A stretch of DNA of 64,000 nucleotides from Rhinopomastus cyanomelas (lineage: Eukaryota; Chordata; Aves; Bucerotiformes; Rhinopomastidae), in NCBI GenBank assembly GCA_013400115.1, contig VXBP01002800.1:496001-560000 (forward strand). The letters are read 5' to 3'. Below, piece by piece: positions 47,681-60,025 of this stretch (positions are counted from its first letter, which is position 1; every line of letters starts with the position of its first letter). A program made the translations under genes and the position numbers. The notes under the pieces are model-generated. The model did no database searches. It was not told where the DNA came from and saw only the letters and a program-made list of their open reading frames with translations.

Positions 47681-49712
47681 GTGAGCGGGCTTTTTAAAAA
47701 ATTTGAAATCAGGTAACAAGAAACAATACCCACCTTTTCTCTGATGAGCACAGTAATTTCAAAGTAATATTATTATTATGTCTTAGAAATAGAAGTTTGG
47801 ATCTAAAAGAGCTGCTCATTTGTTTTGCATTTGGAGGGATGGGCTGAGGACAGAGAAGTGGAGTTCTGATGTAGGAGAATTAAGCATACCTAACTTCTTC
47901 ATTGACAAAACTGTCATGGTGCCATTAAGTGTAAACAAAGAAATTAAAACAGAAATGAAAGCAATATTAATTTGAATAAAGCACATTTTGAATTAATAAT
48001 TAGGCACAAAACAACAGAGAAAGTAAATTCTCACCAAAGTAAACACCAAAGGGAAGCTCAGCAGAGTACTAAATCACTACTACCATACAAAAGATGGTGT
48101 ATGAATGCAATTATAAACACATATTTACATAGTCTACATGTTCACATAAATAAAGTCTATCAGAACAGCTGATTTAGAACAATTTATTTGATCAATGAGC
48201 TGTGAGAAAGTTACGATATATAAAAAGTTCTGAGATATGTATCTATTAACTATTCTGCAAATAAGGATATTTTGTTAGATTCAATTTTTTCTTTTTTTTG
48301 GTATTTACTTCTTCTATAATTGAAATATGACGGTCTTCCAGAAAAGTTGCTTAAACAACGTCATATGTCTAATAGTTCAACATCAATAATGAATAATTTC
48401 AAGGCAAACAGTGCTCAAAAAGCCTTAAGCTCAAAGTTATTCATTAAAAATATTCAGAGACTACTAACAAATGTAAATAGCATCTGCAGAAATTAGGACT
48501 AATTAATGAATGATTCACAAACATAAGAAACATCTGAAGTCATAATTAATATTCTTTACTTAAGAAATTCAACCACAAAAAATAACCTTGCTTTAATGAA
48601 AAGCAGTGACTTGAGCTGCTTGACAACTAACCACAGGACACTATATCATAGTCCATAGTATCTCAGGAAAAATTGGACTAACTATGACAGGTCATATTGT
48701 AAACAGTAACCTGTCTAGAGAGTAAGTTGATGGATAAGCACTTTCATCATACTGAATTGTTCTACACTTCCATCCTGTGCCTCCTTTACAGAAACAAAAA
48801 GGTGTGGAAAGGAATCAGACTGGCTAGAATTCTAGGTATGCAAAGGTACTCTTTTTGAACAACAATTTGTTCAAAATGTTCTATATCACCGATTTTTCTT
48901 AATATTCAAAATCTGCCAGCTTTACAACAATTTTACATTTAAATTAGTCACGATAAGGAAGATAATTTCAAGTCCAAAAAAATGTTAAGAACATTTTCCT
49001 TCATAATATATTCAAAATTCTGGCACTTTGATCAAGTTAACAGAAAAAAATCTTGAGAGTAGAATTTCCTTTAGATTGGAACTATTTGTAGCAAACCCAC
49101 TTCTTCGTACAAGACAATCAGTAACAATGTCATCTAATTTGTCTTGCAGATGAAAACACAATTTTTGAATTCATTTACATTTTATAGTTAATTGAAATAC
49201 TCTACTGAAAAGTAATAGCCAACAGCTATTTTGACTAAAGAAAAATAAACAGCATTTTAAATTATCTTCTCTTGCTGAGGAAAAAAAATAATTCTTACTC
49301 CACTAAATTTCCTTATTTTTAGTGGAAAAATGAGGGACAAATGAAACAAGGAGGAATGTTTTCCCCCAGGACACAAATATGTTAATTTCTTTTAAACAAA
49401 CGTTTGAAACTCAGAGTTCTTCTTTTCAAAATAATTCCAGTAATTCCTTATGTCATCTCTTCCACCATGGTCAACACTCTGTGGTATAGTATTATTGTAC
49501 AAAATTTTTCTTCCTTTCTCCACCATCTCAGTGTCGACAGTACAAACTTATAGAACCAGGCTCTGCTTTCAGTAATGCCTCCTGAAATCCCATCAAAATT
49601 AAATGTTCTCTGTTTCCTAAGACATGATAAACTCTACCTTAATTCCTGGAGTGACAACCAAACCTTTGCAGACCGACAGAAATATTTTTAAGGGCAGTGA
49701 AAAGAAGGCATG
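47681..49712. other. Very AT-rich non-coding interval
   Basis: About 2 kb of AT-rich DNA dense in TAAT/ATTA words (for example 47990-48010 and 48490-48560). No gene is recognisable. Such composition is compatible with conserved homeodomain-bound elements but is not proof. Confidence 0.5.
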
Positions 49713-50042
49713 TTTAGAAATATGTGAAGAGTGAGTGTCAGGAGGATGCAACCAGGCTCTTATCAATGTCATCTAATGATAGGACAAGGGGCAATGAGTG
49801 CAAGCTGGAACACACGAAGTTCCGCATCAGTATGAGAAGGAACTTCTTCCCAGTGAGGGTGACAGGCCACTGGAATGGGCTGCCCAGGGGGGTTGTGCAG
49901 TCTCCTTCTCTGGAGACATTTAAAACCCACCTGGATGTGTTCCTGTGCGACTTGGTCTAGGTGGTCATGCTCTGGCATGGGGATTGGACTAGATGATCTT
50001 TCGAGGTCCCTTCCAATCCCTAATGTTCTGTGTTTCTGTGAA
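49713..50042 (+). mobile_element. CR1 LINE 3' end, main subfamily, little diverged
   Basis: A plus-strand copy with intact C-terminal ORF2 reading. The frame 49724-49960 encodes ECQEDATRLLSMSSNDRTRG, KFRISMRRNFFPVRVTGHWN and ends FKTHLDVFLCDLV at the usual stop. The 3' UTR reads 'ggattggactagatgatctt' and 'tcgaggtcccttccaatccc' with almost no damage; the tail is TGTTCTGTGTTTCTGTG. It looks like one of the youngest copies here. Confidence 0.95.
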
Positions 50043-51606
50043 ATAGTTTCATTTTTTAATTTGGGGGAGAAACGATTATTACTGAAAATTGAATGTTCCT
50101 TTACTGGAAGTCAGATAAAACAAAGATATTTCAGAATGTTGATTTTTTTGGTGATTGCTTACAGCAGCTCAACCTTCATAAACTTTTCCTCTTTATTCAG
50201 CTTTCACTTCTTACCATAGAATCTTGTAATAAAGAGATAGCATAACATAGTAGACCTGATATTTCCATTATCTTGAGTGTTCTCTGAATCAATTTTCAAA
50301 AAATGAACATGAAAAGAGTAACAAAGCAAAATTCAGAGTCAAACCATCTGCAAGAGTTGGTTTAATCCTGAAACATAATAGAAACATTGATCAAAGTCTG
50401 TGAAATAAAATGCATTCAGAAAGGTAAAAAAGTACCTTTTTGACATAGTAAAACAATATTCAATTAAAAATATTATTAGAAATAAATAGTCATTAAGTTG
50501 CATTTCAGCACTGAACTTCATCTTATTATTCCGTCAATCCAGTTTTGCATCCCTTCTCCATAGGTGGCAGACAGTCAGCCATCAAGACTACAATAAAACC
50601 ACTGACATCAGACATTAACACAGGTGAGCCTTATCATTCTGAAAAATGCATTAGAGACCACACATTCAACTGAAAAAAACACATTTAAAAAAAATAAAGG
50701 TCTATGGAGGTAAAATTTATCTATGGCAAAATGCTATTTTATATTGTATTTATTTAATATTGATCTGAGGAAAAATAATTATGGATCAGTGTCAAAACAA
50801 AATCAATACTCATATTTAGGTGGACTAAGATGAAATAAAATAGTGATCCTAATTCTCTATCAGAAAAAAAAATGACACTTCAAAAAAGGTTCTGTCATGC
50901 TTTTCTACCCCTTGGAAATTACACTTCACAGTGGAACATAATTTTGGTGAAAAATTCCTGACTACCTCTAGCCAAAATTCATGTTCAGGTGCTTAAATAA
51001 GCTTCCTGATTTTGCAGAGGCAGAACATTGTGTGCCTCCAGCAGAACGGATTAGGATATAATGCAGCAGAGGGGCACTCCTATTCGTTAGCCTGATGTCC
51101 TGTGTAGCGCTGTCAATAAATATTCCCTCAATTATTTTTGAACTAGGTTAAAAAAACCCCCAAACTGCAGGGATGAAAAATCCAACCCTGTTGGCAAGTT
51201 TAAGTTCCTTCAAAACTTAAACAACCACATTGTCAAATACTTATACCTCATTTCTAGTCTAAATTTACCCCGTTACCATTGCCAGACATCAGCTCTTCTC
51301 ACACATTCATCTGTTAGGTTGATGAGATTTTTATGATGCCATTGCCACTCCCCATGTAGTTACTTACACACTGTGATTAAGTTCCTCCTTAGCCACATCT
51401 CTGTTACGATAAACAGATTGTGCCTGCTGCAGTCTCCGACCATAACGCGTGTTTTTGAGTGCTCTAGTCATTACTGTGGCTATTCTTTGACGAGAGCTTA
51501 CTGCTGTTAGCAGACTAAATGCACTGGTCTCATAACCTGGTTATGTTTGTGAACACATGGGCTGATAAAAGTGCCTCTGAAACTTAATGGGGGCCTTCTA
51601 TTTGAA
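50043..51606. other. Non-coding interval
   Basis: AT-rich unique sequence, nothing recognised. Confidence 0.6.
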
Positions 51607-52338
51607 TACAAAGATATACACCCCATGCAAAGTTGCATACTTGGGAATAAGAGACTGGAAAACTGCCTGTCAGAAAAGGACCTGAGGGTATTGGTTGGCA
51701 TCTGGCTGAATATGAGCGAGCAGTGGGCCCAGGTGGCCAAGAAGGCCAACAGCTTTCTACCTTGTATCTAACAGTTTGGCTAGCAGGGGCAGGGAAGAGA
51801 TCACCCCCCTGTATTCGGCTCTGACGAGGCCATATCTTGATTACTGTATCCAGTTTTGTGCCTTCACTACAAGAGATTGAGGTGCTGGAGTGGGTCCAAA
51901 GAAGGGCAATGAATTTGATGAAGAGTCTAGAGCACAAGTCCTGTGATGAGTGGTTGAGGGAACTGGGGTTTTTCAGTCTTGGAGAAAAGGAGGCTGAGGG
52001 CAGATCCTTTACCACTACCTGAAGAGAGGTTGGAGCAATGAGGGAGAAAGCCTCTCCTCCCTGGTGGCAAGAAATAGCACTAGAAGAAATAGTGTCAAGT
52101 TGTGTCAGGGGAGGTTTAGACTGCATATTGATATGAATTTCTTCACTGAAAAGCTTACCAGATATTAGAACAGGCTGCCCAGTGCAGTGGTGTAGTCCCC
52201 AGTCCTGGAGTTATTTAAAAGACATCCATAGGCAGTGCTGAGGGGCATGACTTAGTGGTCACCTGGCAGTTCTGCATCAATGGTTGGACTTGATCTTGAA
52301 GGTCTCTACCAACTGAAATGATTCAGTGTGATTCCATG
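51607..52338 (+). mobile_element. CR1 LINE 3' half, second subfamily
   Basis: A plus-strand copy starting in the RT thumb/connection region ('catgcaaagttgcatacttg', 'agaaaaggacctgagggtat', 'caggtggccaagaaggccaa'). It continues through 'gaggtgctggagtgggtcca', 'gaggctgagggcagatcct', 'gggaggtttagactgcatat' and 'aacaggctgcccagtgcagt', with the tail 'gattcagtgtgattccatg'. It is moderately diverged with many small indels. The 180-codon minus-strand open frame (51584-52126) is antisense. Confidence 0.92.
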
Positions 52339-53508
52339 CATTTCACTGACCAGTGCACAGTACATGCTTTTTTGTGTGAGCATGGTATCAGCCAAGATAC
52401 TCTCTGCTTGCTTGCTTTCCACTTGGTTTCTCTCCAGCTCCTGCCTCAGAGATTCTCTGCATCCATTTAGAGAGCTTTTATCTCACCGAGGCTTTGGCCT
52501 TTACAGCGTGCCCATTAAGGCAATATAAAAGCAATACAAAATGTATAAACTCAGCTGTCTCCAATGAGCAGTTTGTGAATGCTCTTTTTATTGCTATGAT
52601 TTAAGTGGAAGGATTTAAAAATCAGGACTGTGAATGTCTCTTTCCCTATATTCCTTTATGGGAGAATCAATGGGTGTTCATTATCTAAATGCTTTTGACA
52701 ATAAAAGGCTAAACATTACTTTGCCAGTAGAACAGCTTTTTAGAAGTCTTTAACACGGGTATGCAGTTTCTGAGACAGAAAACTAAAGATTCTCTTGCAC
52801 AGAATAAGTCATGCTTTTGGCACAACATTTCATCTCAAAGTGTGTTGCGCAGCTGTAGTGACCGGTTCCTTGAAATACAAAGTTCATTACCTTTCACTTA
52901 ATTTTTATTCAAGATGCTGACAGTTGCATTGCTGTATTCTTTCTGGGATTCATACTGCCTTCTCTAAAACAGACTTCAAAGAAATGGAATTAATAGGCTG
53001 CTTGTCACTGACAAGGGCTGATTTGCTACCAGTCGTGACATACCTTCACTGATCGAACGGTAATGGCCTGAGACAGACTCAGTCAAAGATCCTCATATTA
53101 GGGAACAACCCACTGGATAAAGAGGAACATTTAATGCATTTTTTATTTGATGGGACAGCCAGCTTCCCAAATAAATACAATTATGCAAAGTTTCAGGTCA
53201 AAATATCACATTTTCAATCAAAATCTGGATGAGTATCACCTCATCACACAGACAGAAAATGCAATGATTGCTCTTTGAAGTTTTGCAGTTTTGCCTTTTG
53301 AAAAAATCACTGCAGTTTTCATGCCAAAGGCAGGCATGTGCTGATCTGCTTACAGTGAACAGTCCACCTGAATAAACCGATTGCCTTGGACCCCATTCCC
53401 TATAGGAAACTTTGTACAATTCCATGTTTTCTCCATAAATCACAGTTTTTCCATAAGTATCTTTGACAGCTGGCTGCTGAAATATGCATTTTGAAGTAAA
53501 AGGAATCA
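52339..53508. other. Non-coding interval
   Basis: Unique AT-rich sequence, nothing recognised. Confidence 0.6.
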
Positions 53509-54211
53509 CTCAGAATCACAGAATATTAGGGATTGGAAGGGACTTAGAAAGATCAGTTAGTCCAATTTCCCCACCAAAGGAGGATCCCCTGGGTCAAGTT
53601 GCATATGAACATGTCCAGGTGGGGTTTTAAATGTCTCCAGAGAAGGAGAACTCCACAAACCCCCTGGCAGCCCAATCTAGTGCTCTGTCACTCTCACTGC
53701 AAAGAAGTTCCTTCTCATGTTCATGTGAAACCTCCTATGTTCCAGCTCACACCTATTACCCCTTGTCCTGTCTTTGGATGACACTGAGCAGAACCTGGCT
53801 CCATCCTCCTGATACCCACCCTTTCCATATTTATCAACATGAATGGGTTCACATCTCAGTCTTGTTTTTTACAATTTAAAGAGACCCAGCTCCCTTAGCC
53901 TTCCCTCATAAGGGAGGTGTTCTATTCCCTTCATCATCTTTGTGGCTCTGCGCTGGACTTTCTGCAGCAGTTCTGTGTCCTTTTGGAACTGAGGGGCCCA
54001 GAACTGGACACAATATTCCAGATGTGGTCTCACCAGGGCAGAGTAGAGTGGGAGGAGAACCACCCCTTTTTTAATCCACCTCAGGATGCCATTGGCCTTC
54101 TTGGCCAGAAGGACCCATTGTTGGCTCCTGGTCATCCTATTGGCCAGGAGGACCTCCAGGTTCCCTTCTCCTACACTGCTCTCCAACAGGTCAGCCCCCA
54201 GCCTATACTGG
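53509..54211 (-). mobile_element. CR1 LINE 3' half, main subfamily
   Basis: A 703-base minus-strand copy. The tail lies at the left (actcagaatcacagaatat), followed by the 3' UTR ('gggattggaagggacttaga') and ORF2 C-terminus. The minus-strand frame 53869-54186 retains LYSALVRPHLEYCVQFWAPQ, VQRRATKMMKGIEHLPYEG and LRELGLFKL. It is 5'-truncated in the segment that encodes the RLGADLLESSVGEG-type sequence. Confidence 0.95.
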
Positions 54212-57200
54212 GAAACCTTTATTTAAATAATTTCCTTTTGTCTGATAGGTCTGCAGTAGCTTAGCTGTTCATCAGGAAGCAATATGAGGTCGTTTCACTT
54301 GTGTTTGTAGTCCAGTATGTGCACGTGATGCATTCATCTCTTGAGTGGTGTATGTAACCGCCAGTCAAACAGTTGATCGAGCCTAATTGGATCAAGCTTT
54401 AAGAGATTTTGTGACATTAATTCTGAATATTTTAATTTAAAATTCATTTCTCAGTGTATCAGACTGGAAATGGGTTTATTGTAAAGCAAAATGTTCTCAC
54501 CACTTCATTGTTAGGTGTTTTTTATTATTTGTACTTTTATTTGAAATAAAGAGCACCATCCAAACTTTGCTTTGAAGCACTCTTTGTGGCCAGGTTGCCC
54601 TTGCAATAAAAATATGTGGGAAAATGAAATCCTCTCTCTCTCAAAGAATTTTTGTATTTTGAAATCTAGGTGCTTTCCAAAAGAAGTCCCATCTACAAAA
54701 TGAAACTCATCCTGACTCTATCAGAAAGTGAAATAACTCATTTTTTGTTCAATAGCCCAAAGATTCCCAAAGCAACAACAATTTCTTTAGCAGACTGTTA
54801 AGGAGGACAGAGAAACTGGCAAGAAACTGTCCTTCACTGCAAAAAAAAAAAAAACCCTCAGAACTTATCTGTGATAGAGTTTAACTTCAGATAATGAGAA
54901 ATTTCCAAAACAAGTTGTTAAGTCATAATTTTGCCTGCTAGCTTCATTTGGCAACTCATCAGTTTGAAAGGGCATTTAAGTGAATAATTTGATTATTTTA
55001 ATTTTCTCTGAGGCATTTTAGACCTTACTTGGTATCATTACGTCTCACGCTACACAACAAATATCACAAGTACAAAACATTAGCTGGAAGAAGCACTCTA
55101 AGTATTACTGTGTATGATGGACAGCAGGAAGGAAGAAGCCAGAAAACAGAACTCTTTTCTAACTAAAAACCCCCCAGACTTGATACTTATCCTAAGCACC
55201 CCAAAACCTGAGGTTATTTTGTGGTGGAACTGCGGAAGTGACCCTTGTTTTCTCATAAGTATTACAAATTGTGTCCTTTGGCTAAAGCCCACAATTGAAA
55301 ATTCCACTTACCTATGCATGTTGGCTCGGTCTGTGAAAACCTTAACACGTTGTCCTCAGATCTGTCCTATCTGTGCTGTATGGTTTGGACACAGTATTCT
55401 GACAGGAGTGACCCTCTGTTGATTTAGCAGGGTAATTGAGGGGCATGCTCCAGTGCCCCAGTCAGAAGCAGCTACTCTGTGAACACATTGCCTTACACAG
55501 GACCCTTCCTACACAGTCGGTAGCAGAAGAGGCTTTTTTAACAAAGCAACAGAGGTCTAAGTTACATTACAGTTATGAATACGTACATGCAAATACCAGT
55601 ACCAATAAATTCTATTAGCTTCTCTGGCATGAAAAACCAACTATACCAGCCTTCATGTCTGGGAAGACAAGGGATGAAGAGGGATCTACAGCTACCTCAG
55701 AAGAAAACACCTTTGAACATGCTTACACATGAAAATCCAACTCTCAAAGAAGCATCCTACATGAAATCTCCCATTTCACCCTTTAGAACGGTTAGTCAAA
55801 AAAGGAACAAATGTTTTTCAGTCAAATGCTGGAATCCAGCATGAGGTTCAGACACTGGTATACACTTCAAAATCTGATGCAAAATTTCTAAACCGGGCTA
55901 ACACAAAACCAGCATGAAATCACCTGGTTGCTTTTGCTCAGTCACTTGAATATTTTTTCAGCATAAGATACTCTGCTGGCTTATTACAGAGGATGTTAAG
56001 GATCTGAGATAAGGCTCCAATGAGCCCAAACAGCTTATGTCCAAGGTTTGATAGTGCCTTCTTAACGCCCTACTTGCTTTGAGGAGTATGCACAATGCTG
56101 CTCCAGAGATGCAAGACATGACAGAATAACTTGGAGGTGACACTGACACCCTTTTGTGAATGCAGCTGCAGAAGGCAGCTGATTATAAAGTTACTTCAGC
56201 AATCACCAGCACAAGTGCTCCTTACTCTGACAACACGTATGAAGATAACAACCTGCATGTATTTAGAAAGGCATTAAAGGGTATAAATACATTTCAAATG
56301 AGAATTTATCTATCAGTTAATATTTAAAGGAAGAAAAATTAGTTTACTGATGGAGAGTGTACAAAAGCGAATGAAGAAGCATGCTGTAGTCTATGTAAAA
56401 AAATAAAAGAACTCCAATTGCCTGCTACCTAGCAAACTCTGCATCTCAGCTGAGACAGTTGAAAACTAGAGGATATGTATAGAAAAGTTATGAGAAAACA
56501 CCTCCTTGTTGATTTTGCTGGACAGAGGCATGCTGGGCCAAACAGTAAGCACTGACATCAGAAAGTAAAAAATTCAATTTGTACTTCTAATTTTATTTTC
56601 TTTGTAGTCAAGACACAGAGCTGCAGACTTGTCTTACTGGTCAGAGGAGTATCACTGCTCACAGAAACCCCTGGAGAAAAAAAGTTTGTCTAAAATTTCT
56701 CTTTCTTCAAAAGTGCACTGAGTTTAGATTGATGGAGTTGCTGTGGCTGGGTAACATGAGTCTCTCATAGCCAAGAATACTGAGCCGTTTTGGTGTGAGA
56801 ACAAATATCAGCATTCTGCTGATTTCTGTTTCTGGTTTTGAGTAAAGGGCTTCCTGTGGTCAAGAATTGCACATGCCACATCACCAAGGCAGGGTGTAAG
56901 TAAGTGTTTAAGTAAAGTGACAACATAAAATCTTCAGCTCCTACGTCCAAAATCATGTAGAAATTCTGAAACAGAGCTGAGAAGCAGAAGCAAGCGTCTT
57001 CGTTCACCAATCCATCTTTCCCTCTGAAAACACTACACCTTGTATTAGTTTTCAGCAAAACACTTTGTTTTCCAGAAGTGACACTGCATGCATTTTGCTG
57101 CCAAAACTATTGTTACTAGTGTTGTTTTGTTATTGAGACAATGAATTAGCTCAGCTTGTTCATGAAGATGAGGTGAAACTGGCACATTCCCTTTAGATGA

Positions 57201-58611
57201 TGCATCTAATGCATCAGCAAGGCTTGTTAAATGCTATAGCTTAAATAAAGCATCTGCTGAAAAAAAGTAAACACATTCATGAAATAAATAATTATGCAAT
57301 TAAACCAGAGTCATACATATTAGGATAATGTCTGATTAAAGTCTCAGACATTGTAGCATTATTATGTGAATAGAGGACTTGACGTTATTGCTACCTGCTC
57401 AGTCAGCACATCTTCCTAATTTATTCATTGCATTTTACAACAATCCAAACAGCTCACAACAGAGATTATTCTAGAAAGCTGCTTATACAGTGACCATGCA
57501 TTATGTGTAGGCAAGGCAGAAGCATCTTAGAGTTGGACTACATGAACAACTCACAGCCTGTAATTTATTCATCAGTGAATAATAATCCCTGTTTTATAGA
57601 CAGGAAATTAATGCCATGGAGAGCATGTAGAAAACCCTTAGAGCAACTAGTTTCAAGGTATCAGTCTTGGCTGGATAATTTAGTCTCCTTACTTTTCCTC
57701 CTTACAGTACACATAGGAAACTGAAGACCTCTCCTGAGAAGTACTGTCACAAAAGTACATAGAAAATCTGTGACAGAGGAAGATATTGAATCCTAAGTCC
57801 TTAGGAACTAAACGGACTTTGCACTTAAGCCAAGTGTAAGCTCTCATCCAGGATGACTATTTACTTGTGAATACAGCTAGTATCTGTACATACAACCGTA
57901 TGGACATGCTGAAAATAGAAATTAAAATAGGTAGGCAAAAGCACAGTTGCTTTTGTACTGTAATCTAAATGACGTGCACTGCTCAAGAGTTGCCCTTCCA
58001 TGCTTTTTCCTTCTCCCTCTCCTCACAAAAGCTCTTTTGTTACAATACAAACTAGAAACTGTGCTAGTCCTAAAATAAACTCATTCCCAGGGAAATTTCA
58101 TAATCACTAGGCTGGAGAGTTTATGCTGACTCTCACATTAGCCCAGCAAACTCCTAGTTATATCAAGCAATATGAAGTAATTCCAAAAAGAACATTCAAG
58201 GTCCCCTTCACTTGTCCCACATTTTCAAGCTGAGTTAAGGTGGTCTTCTGCTAGGAATGAAATACCTTCTTGAACACTGCATCAGGAAACAGAGAAATAA
58301 TATAAGCTCAGAGCCACAGAGCTATTCGATGATTGAATTATGATCCAATTCTAGAGAGAGAACACAATACTTTCCTGTCTTTTGAAGAATAGTCCAAATC
58401 TTCCTCAGACTTTTGCCTGGCTTGTGTTATGCCTGTGGACACAAACTTAGGCAGTCATACTGTATTCTTCTTTTACCACTTCATAACCAGTTGAATATCA
58501 CCAATTTCTGCCAAATTTGTCAGAGCTGCAGAGGTAGCAAGGGTATCAAGCTTCTACAGTTTTCATGCAGACAAGTAGCAGCATATTTGCCCTTCTTGCT
58601 GACAGAGGGGC
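54212..58611. other. Unique non-coding interval
   Basis: About 4.4 kb with no gene recognised. A 14-base A run is at 54841-54854. The part 57150-57340 has the appearance of a conserved non-coding element (see findings). Confidence 0.55.
54841..54854 (+). repeat. Poly-A homopolymer (14 bases)
   Basis: A simple run of 14 A; no retrocopy is evident upstream. Confidence 0.85.
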
Positions 58612-58700
58612 AGCATAGAATCATAGAATCATAAGGGATTGGAAGGGACCTCGAAAGATCATCTAGTCCAATCCCCCTGCCAGAGCAGGCTCACCTGACT
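58612..58700 (-). mobile_element. CR1 LINE terminal fragment, main subfamily, nearly undamaged
   Basis: Only the last roughly 90 bases of CR1 in reverse orientation: 'catagaatcatagaatcata', 'gggattggaagggacctcga', 'aagatcatctagtccaatcc', 'ccctgccagagcagg'. It matches the subfamily consensus almost perfectly, suggesting a recent, extremely 5'-truncated insertion. Confidence 0.95.
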
Positions 58701-58708
58701 GGAGAAGC

Positions 58709-58806
58709 CATGGAATCAGAGTCACTCAGGGTAGGAAGGAAACACCATCCAGTTCCAGCCCCCCCAGCCCAGGCAGGGACACCCCACCCTAGACCACTGA
58801 GCTCAC
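58709..58806 (-). mobile_element. CR1 LINE terminal fragment, other subfamily
   Basis: A second reverse-oriented CR1 3' end immediately beyond the first. It reads 'tcactcagggtaggaaggaa', then 'gttccagcccccccagccca' and 'ggcagggacaccccacccta', typical of the subfamily with the 'ggcagggacac' 3' UTR. The younger fragment at 58612 may have inserted next to or into its tail. Confidence 0.8.
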
Positions 58807-59832
58807 TGATGTTGGATGCTGGGACACCCACTCAAAAGTGACAGAGGCTACCGAAGACCCTACTGTAAGAAAGGTAGCAAAGCAGTTTGGTCATTATTCT
58901 ATATCAAAGTTTCTGTCCATAACACCCCGAAGGGTGGGAAAGCGAGCCACTGGCACTGCACCTTCTCAAACTGCTCATTTCACAAAAAGGTTTTGGCGCT
59001 CAGCTTTCATTTTGTCTCAGAGCTCTGGGAGAAGGCAGGCACCCATCCGCTGGCAGAGCAAGAAAGGAAAGATAGAAGAAAAGAGGAAAGAAGTTAAGCA
59101 AACTAGCTTCAGTAAAGCAGTAATGAAATCCCCACTGGACGGACTATCATAATATGTCATTATATTGTTACTGGGATGTTTAAGGGAATTAATTAGTTTA
59201 CAGCTTCTATAAATATATTCTTGAGTGGCAGGTGTTCTGGCATCCGTATGCAAAGCCGACCGCCCAAATACAATTGTGAAACCACCCGCTAGGAAAGAAA
59301 TCATGTTTATCTGCAGAGAAAATAGATATGTTGCACCAATCTGTTCCTCTCACGAGCAGCGGGCACGGGAAAGCTCTTAACTCTGTCATGTCCACGTAGT
59401 CATGAATGAAATGTGGGAAGAAGAGCCCTCCTTGTACGGAGGCTAAGAAAACCCTTTTTCCTTCCCTGTGACATTCTTGGTATTGAATGTTTCTTTCTGT
59501 TTCTTTCTTAAAAAAGATAATAAGTAACTTACTTGCTTATCATAAGACACTACAGAGATCTGACACACTATAGTTCCTTCAGCTTTTCACTGATGTCAGT
59601 GAGAAATGATTCAGCTCCCCACTAACATGTCTGGCAAGTCCTTCTCCAGAGTGGAGTCTACCATTCTTTATACTCATATATTCTTTTGATTCAGATTGAG
59701 TACTCCAAATTTAAACTGAAGTAGAGTTCAAAATTCTAGACTTTAGCATATAGGGCTGAAAATGCCAACAATTCATATGGGATACAAAAGTCTGCATTCC
59801 CTTGTACTGTGAGATGCTGAGTTTACTTGATT
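58807..59832. other. Non-coding interval with doubly open reading frames
   Basis: Two plus-strand frames (58816-59097 and 58838-59152) are both open over the same bases, and neither resembles a known protein. The following 59130-59300 is AT-rich with TAAT words. I see no supportable gene. Confidence 0.5.
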
Positions 59833-60025
59833 ACAGAACTGCAGAGTAGTCGCAATTGGATGAGGTCTTTGGGGATCAACACGTTCATCTCCCTTTGCTC
59901 AAGCAGTGTCAGCTAGAGCTTATTGCTCAGGTTTAGGGCTTGAATATCTCCCAGAGTGAGCCTCAACAACCTCTCTGGGCATCATTTTCACTGTTCACTG
60001 GAAAAATTTTTATTAGGTTATTCTT
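59833..60025 (-). mobile_element. Ancient CR1 remnant
   Basis: The reverse complement of an old CR1 3' end is recognisable in order: 'cagaactgcagagtagtcgc', 'ctttgctcaagcagtgtcag', 'gcttgaatatctcccagagt', 'caacaacctctctgggcatc', 'aaaaatttttattaggtta'. Divergence is far higher than in the main subfamily. Confidence 0.7.

Noticed and set aside
51584..52126. 180-codon minus-strand open frame
   Set aside because: Antisense to the plus-strand CR1 at 51607-52338.
58816..59152. Overlapping open frames with basic protein-like translations
   Set aside because: Two frames are open over the same bases with no recognisable domain and no splice or start logic; most simply chance.
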